A DNA stretch of 29,107 nucleotides, taken from NCBI GenBank assembly GCA_038238015.1, contig JBBRYA010000047.1:1-29107 (forward strand). Reading direction: 5' to 3'. Below the pieces are notes generated by a model. It saw only the letters and a program-made list of their open reading frames with translations. It had not been told where the DNA came from and searched no databases. A program made the position numbers and the translations under genes. The DNA is from DASQFQ01 sp038238015 (GTDB lineage Bacteria; Actinomycetota; Thermoleophilia; Solirubrobacterales; Solirubrobacteraceae). Positions 27,499 to 29,107 of the stretch are shown one piece after another. The stretch's first letter is position 1. Each line of letters starts with the position of its first letter.

Positions 27499-27850
27499 GC
27501 TCTACGACCTGTTCAAGCGGGGCACGGAGCTGCTCGAGGCAGGCGACTTCAACGCGGCGACGGTGCCGCTCGCGAAGGCCCGCGACATGGATCCGGACAA
27601 GGGCTCGATCCGCGAGGCGCTCGGCCGGGCTTACTTCCGCTCGCGGCAGTTCGAGCGCGCCGCGACCGAGTTCGAGGCGCTCGCCGAGCAGGAGCCGACC
27701 AACGACTACGCGCTGTTCTGCCTCGGGCGAGCGCTGCTCGAGCTCGGCCGTTCCAAGGAGGCGCGCAAGCCACTGGCGCTGGCCGCGTGCCTGCGCCCGG
27801 ACCGCCGCGACTACCGCATCTACCGCGACCGCGCACGCGCCGCCGCGTAG
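27491..27850 (+). CDS. Small TPR-repeat protein
   Basis: A 119-residue, nearly all-helical protein with about three tetratricopeptide repeats: DLFKRGTELLEAGDFNAATVPLAKARDMDP, GSIREALGRAYFRSRQFERAATEFEALAEQEP and DYALFCLGRALLELGRSKEARKPLALAACLRP. TPR proteins are protein-protein scaffolds; the partner is unknown and may be the transglutaminase module whose 3' end it overlaps by eight bases. I use the ATG at 27491 (AELYDLFKRG); the in-frame ATG at 27485 adds two residues. TACACT at 27477-27482 resembles a -10 and would place a start site near 27490, so a leaderless transcript is possible, but no -35 is visible. Frame upstream of 27485 is transglutaminase shadow. Confidence 0.87.
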   Translation: MAELYDLFKRGTELLEAGDFNAATVPLAKARDMDPDKGSIREALGRAYFRSRQFERAATEFEALAEQEPTNDYALFCLGRALLELGRSKEARKPLALAACLRPDRRDYRIYRDRARAAA

Positions 27851-27862
27851 GCGTTCCGGTGC

Positions 27863-27868
27863 TATAAC
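27863..27868 (+). promoter_or_regulatory. Probable -10 element of the rimP-nusA promoter
   Basis: TATAAC in the context GCTATAACTGG is the most AT-rich, promoter-like hexamer in this part of the window and lies 105 bases before the rimP ATG. Transcription would start near 27875. No good -35 is seen 16-18 bases upstream. Confidence 0.5.
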
Positions 27869-27912
27869 TGGCTCTACAGCTTTCGTTGAGCCCTTCGGGG
27901 CAGGTGGTGCGG

Positions 27913-27937
27913 AAAGCGGGCGCTCGCCCGCTTTTTT
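27913..27937 (+). terminator. Intrinsic terminator in the rimP leader (attenuator candidate)
   Basis: AAAGCGGGC (27913-27921) pairs perfectly with GCCCGCTTT (27926-27934) around GCTC, and a run of six T (27932-27937) follows: a textbook intrinsic terminator. It lies between the TATAAC promoter and the rimP ATG, so it could end read-through from the TPR gene and also attenuate rimP-nusA. GCTTTC (27879-27884) can pair with GAAAGC (27912-27917), enclosing a GCCC-TTCG-GGGC tetraloop hairpin (27890-27901); that pairing excludes the terminator stem. Confidence 0.8.
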
Positions 27938-27967
27938 GACGTAATGAGCCAGAGGAAGGGGGAGTCC

Positions 27968-28384
27968 ATGAGCACGATCCAGGCCGATATCGAGGCCAGG
28001 CTGGCGGCGGTCGAGCCGGCGGTCGAGGTGCTCCTCGCCGAGGTGATCCGCGGCGCCACCGTGCGCCTGTTCATCGACCATCCTGATGGGGTCAGCCTCG
28101 AGCTCTGCGAGCGCGTCACCCGGCATCTGGCTCCCGTGCGCGAGGCCTACAGCCTCGAGGTCTCCTCGCCGGGCCCGCAGCGCCCGCTGACCAAGCCCGA
28201 CCACTTCCGCCGCTTCGTCGGCCGCCGCGCGCGAGTGCGCACCCGGGGTGAGCACGACGGCAACCGGTCGTTCACCGGCGAGCTCCTGGACGCGACCGAG
28301 CAGGAGGTGACCGTCGCCGCCGACACCGGCGTAGTGTCGATCGCCTACGCCGACATCCATCGTTCCAACCTGCTGGGGGATTAG
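27968..28384 (+). CDS. rimP: Ribosome maturation factor RimP
   Basis: A 138-residue protein needed for maturation of the 30S ribosomal subunit. The N-terminal domain ends in the hallmark YSLEVSSPGPQRPLTKPDHFRRFVGRRARVRT; the C-terminal SH3-like domain includes GNRSFTGELLDATEQEVTVAADTGVVSIAYADI. I choose the ATG at 27968 because AGGAAGGGGGA lies a few bases upstream. The in-frame ATG at 27944 would put that ribosome-binding site inside the coding region and add eight unrelated residues. It is followed three bases later by nusA, the usual partner. Its leader holds a terminator/antiterminator candidate. Confidence 0.95.
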   Translation: MSTIQADIEARLAAVEPAVEVLLAEVIRGATVRLFIDHPDGVSLELCERVTRHLAPVREAYSLEVSSPGPQRPLTKPDHFRRFVGRRARVRTRGEHDGNRSFTGELLDATEQEVTVAADTGVVSIAYADIHRSNLLGD

Positions 28385-28387
28385 CCC

Positions 28388-29107
28388 ATGTCGCAAGAGA
28401 TCGTCGACGCAGTACGAGTCCTCGGGCGCGAGAAGGGCATCTCCGAGGACAAGCTGATGGAGGCGCTGGAGGACGCGCTGCTGTCGGCCTACAAGAAGCA
28501 GCCCGGCGCGGCCAAGTACGCCCGGGTGACCATGGACCGCGAGAGCGCGGACTTCCGAGTGGACGAGCTGCTCGTCCCGGCCGACCTCGAGGAGCGCCTG
28601 CTCGCCGAGCAGGAGGAGGAGGCCGCCGAGGACGAGCAGTCGCGCATCGACCCCGAGACCGGCGAGGTCCGCGAGCCCGAGGAGCCCGAGGTCGAGCTCG
28701 AGAAGCTCAAGCCCTACGCCGACCAGATCGAGACGCGCGACGTCACCCCGGACGACTTCGGCCGGATCGCCGCCCAGACCGCCAAGCAGGTGATCCTTCA
28801 GCGCATCCGCGAGGCCGAGCGCGACATGATGTTCGAGGAGTACCGCGACCGCGTCGGCGAGCTGATCACCGGCATCGTCCAGCAGTCGGACTCGCGCTAC
28901 ACGCTCGTGCAGCTGCGCGAGCGCGTCGAAGCCCTGCTGCCCAAGTCCGAGCAGGTCGACGGCGAGCGCTACGACCACGGCCAGCGCATCAAGGCCGTGA
29001 TCAAGGAGGTCTCCTCCTCGACGCGCGGGCCGAGCATCATCGTCTCGCGCCGCGACCCTGAGCTGATCAAGAAGCTCTTCGAGCTCGAGGTGCCCGAGAT
29101 CGCCGAC
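28388..29107 (+). CDS. nusA: Transcription termination/antitermination factor NusA (3' end missing)
   Basis: The first 240 codons of NusA, which binds RNA polymerase and modulates pausing, termination and antitermination; the frame is open to the window's last base. The N-terminal RNAP-binding domain reads SQEIVDAVRVLGREKGISEDKLMEALEDALLSAYKK and DFGRIAAQTAKQVILQRIREAERDMMFEEY. The S1 domain follows (RVGELITGIVQQ ... YDHGQRIKAVIKEV), then the beginning of KH1 (IIVSRRDPELIKKLFELEVPEIAD). Between the N-terminal helices and DFGRI there is a long acidic stretch (about residues 65-115, rich in Glu), longer than I recall for mycobacterial NusA. GGGGGA precedes the ATG at 28388, which lies three bases after the rimP stop. 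Confidence 0.96.
   Translation, partial: MSQEIVDAVRVLGREKGISEDKLMEALEDALLSAYKKQPGAAKYARVTMDRESADFRVDELLVPADLEERLLAEQEEEAAEDEQSRIDPETGEVREPEEPEVELEKLKPYADQIETRDVTPDDFGRIAAQTAKQVILQRIREAERDMMFEEYRDRVGELITGIVQQSDSRYTLVQLRERVEALLPKSEQVDGERYDHGQRIKAVIKEVSSSTRGPSIIVSRRDPELIKKLFELEVPEIAD

Noticed and set aside
27476..28978. 500-codon minus-strand open frame spanning TPR, rimP and nusA
   Set aside because: Runs through three real genes and an intrinsic terminator; shadow only.

Overview
This window is continuous, very GC-rich, densely packed chromosomal DNA from an actinobacterium. Three things point there: the actinobacterial-type integration host factor (mIHF) next to gmk-rpoZ-coaBC, a PyrR-controlled pyr operon, and a CysO-like sulfur carrier. 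The form of mIHF, the PyrK/PyrD (class 1B) dihydroorotate dehydrogenase and the overall gene style suggest the deep-branching Thermoleophilia/Solirubrobacterales. That placement is inference from gene content; no rRNA is present. I see no insertion sequences, phage genes or CRISPR arrays. No gene-free stretch exceeds about 260 bases; the longest (4272-4529) holds a riboswitch.

Left part (1-4271): the 3' three quarters of a bifunctional (p)ppGpp synthetase/hydrolase (rel) enters from the left edge. It converges on a small two-helix membrane protein, a lipid (diacylglycerol-type) kinase and a CorA-type magnesium channel, all on the minus strand.

Sulfur/methionine candidate region (4350-6046): a clear SAM-I (S-box) riboswitch precedes a threonine-synthase-like PLP enzyme, which overlaps by one base a MoaD/ThiS-family protein ending in -AVAGG, closely like mycobacterial CysO. 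A SAM-sensing switch and a thiocarboxylate sulfur carrier make no obvious sense for threonine synthesis. They would make sense for sulfur transfer to a homoserine derivative (homocysteine formation) or a related reaction. This is the most interesting locus in the window.

Mixed region (6043-11554): a BKACE-family enzyme and a GNAT acetyltransferase (translationally coupled, minus strand), an acyl desaturase, three small genes (membrane, zinc ribbon, secreted four-Cys), a tRNA-Arg(CCG), a YfcE-like phosphodiesterase, a PrxQ/BCP-like peroxiredoxin and an RNase Z-like nuclease.

Pyrimidine operon (11555-20379): pyrR-pyrB-pyrC-carA-carB-pyrK-pyrD, each gene overlapping the next, led by a PyrR-binding-loop candidate that abuts the pyrR Shine-Dalgarno sequence. 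Together they make dihydroorotate and oxidise it to orotate; pyrE and pyrF are not here.

Housekeeping region (20431-29107): mIHF (probably leaderless), gmk, rpoZ, coaBC, then a MoxR ATPase - DUF58 protein - transglutaminase (TgpA-like) module and a small TPR protein. A probable promoter with an attenuator-like leader drives rimP and nusA; nusA runs off the right edge.
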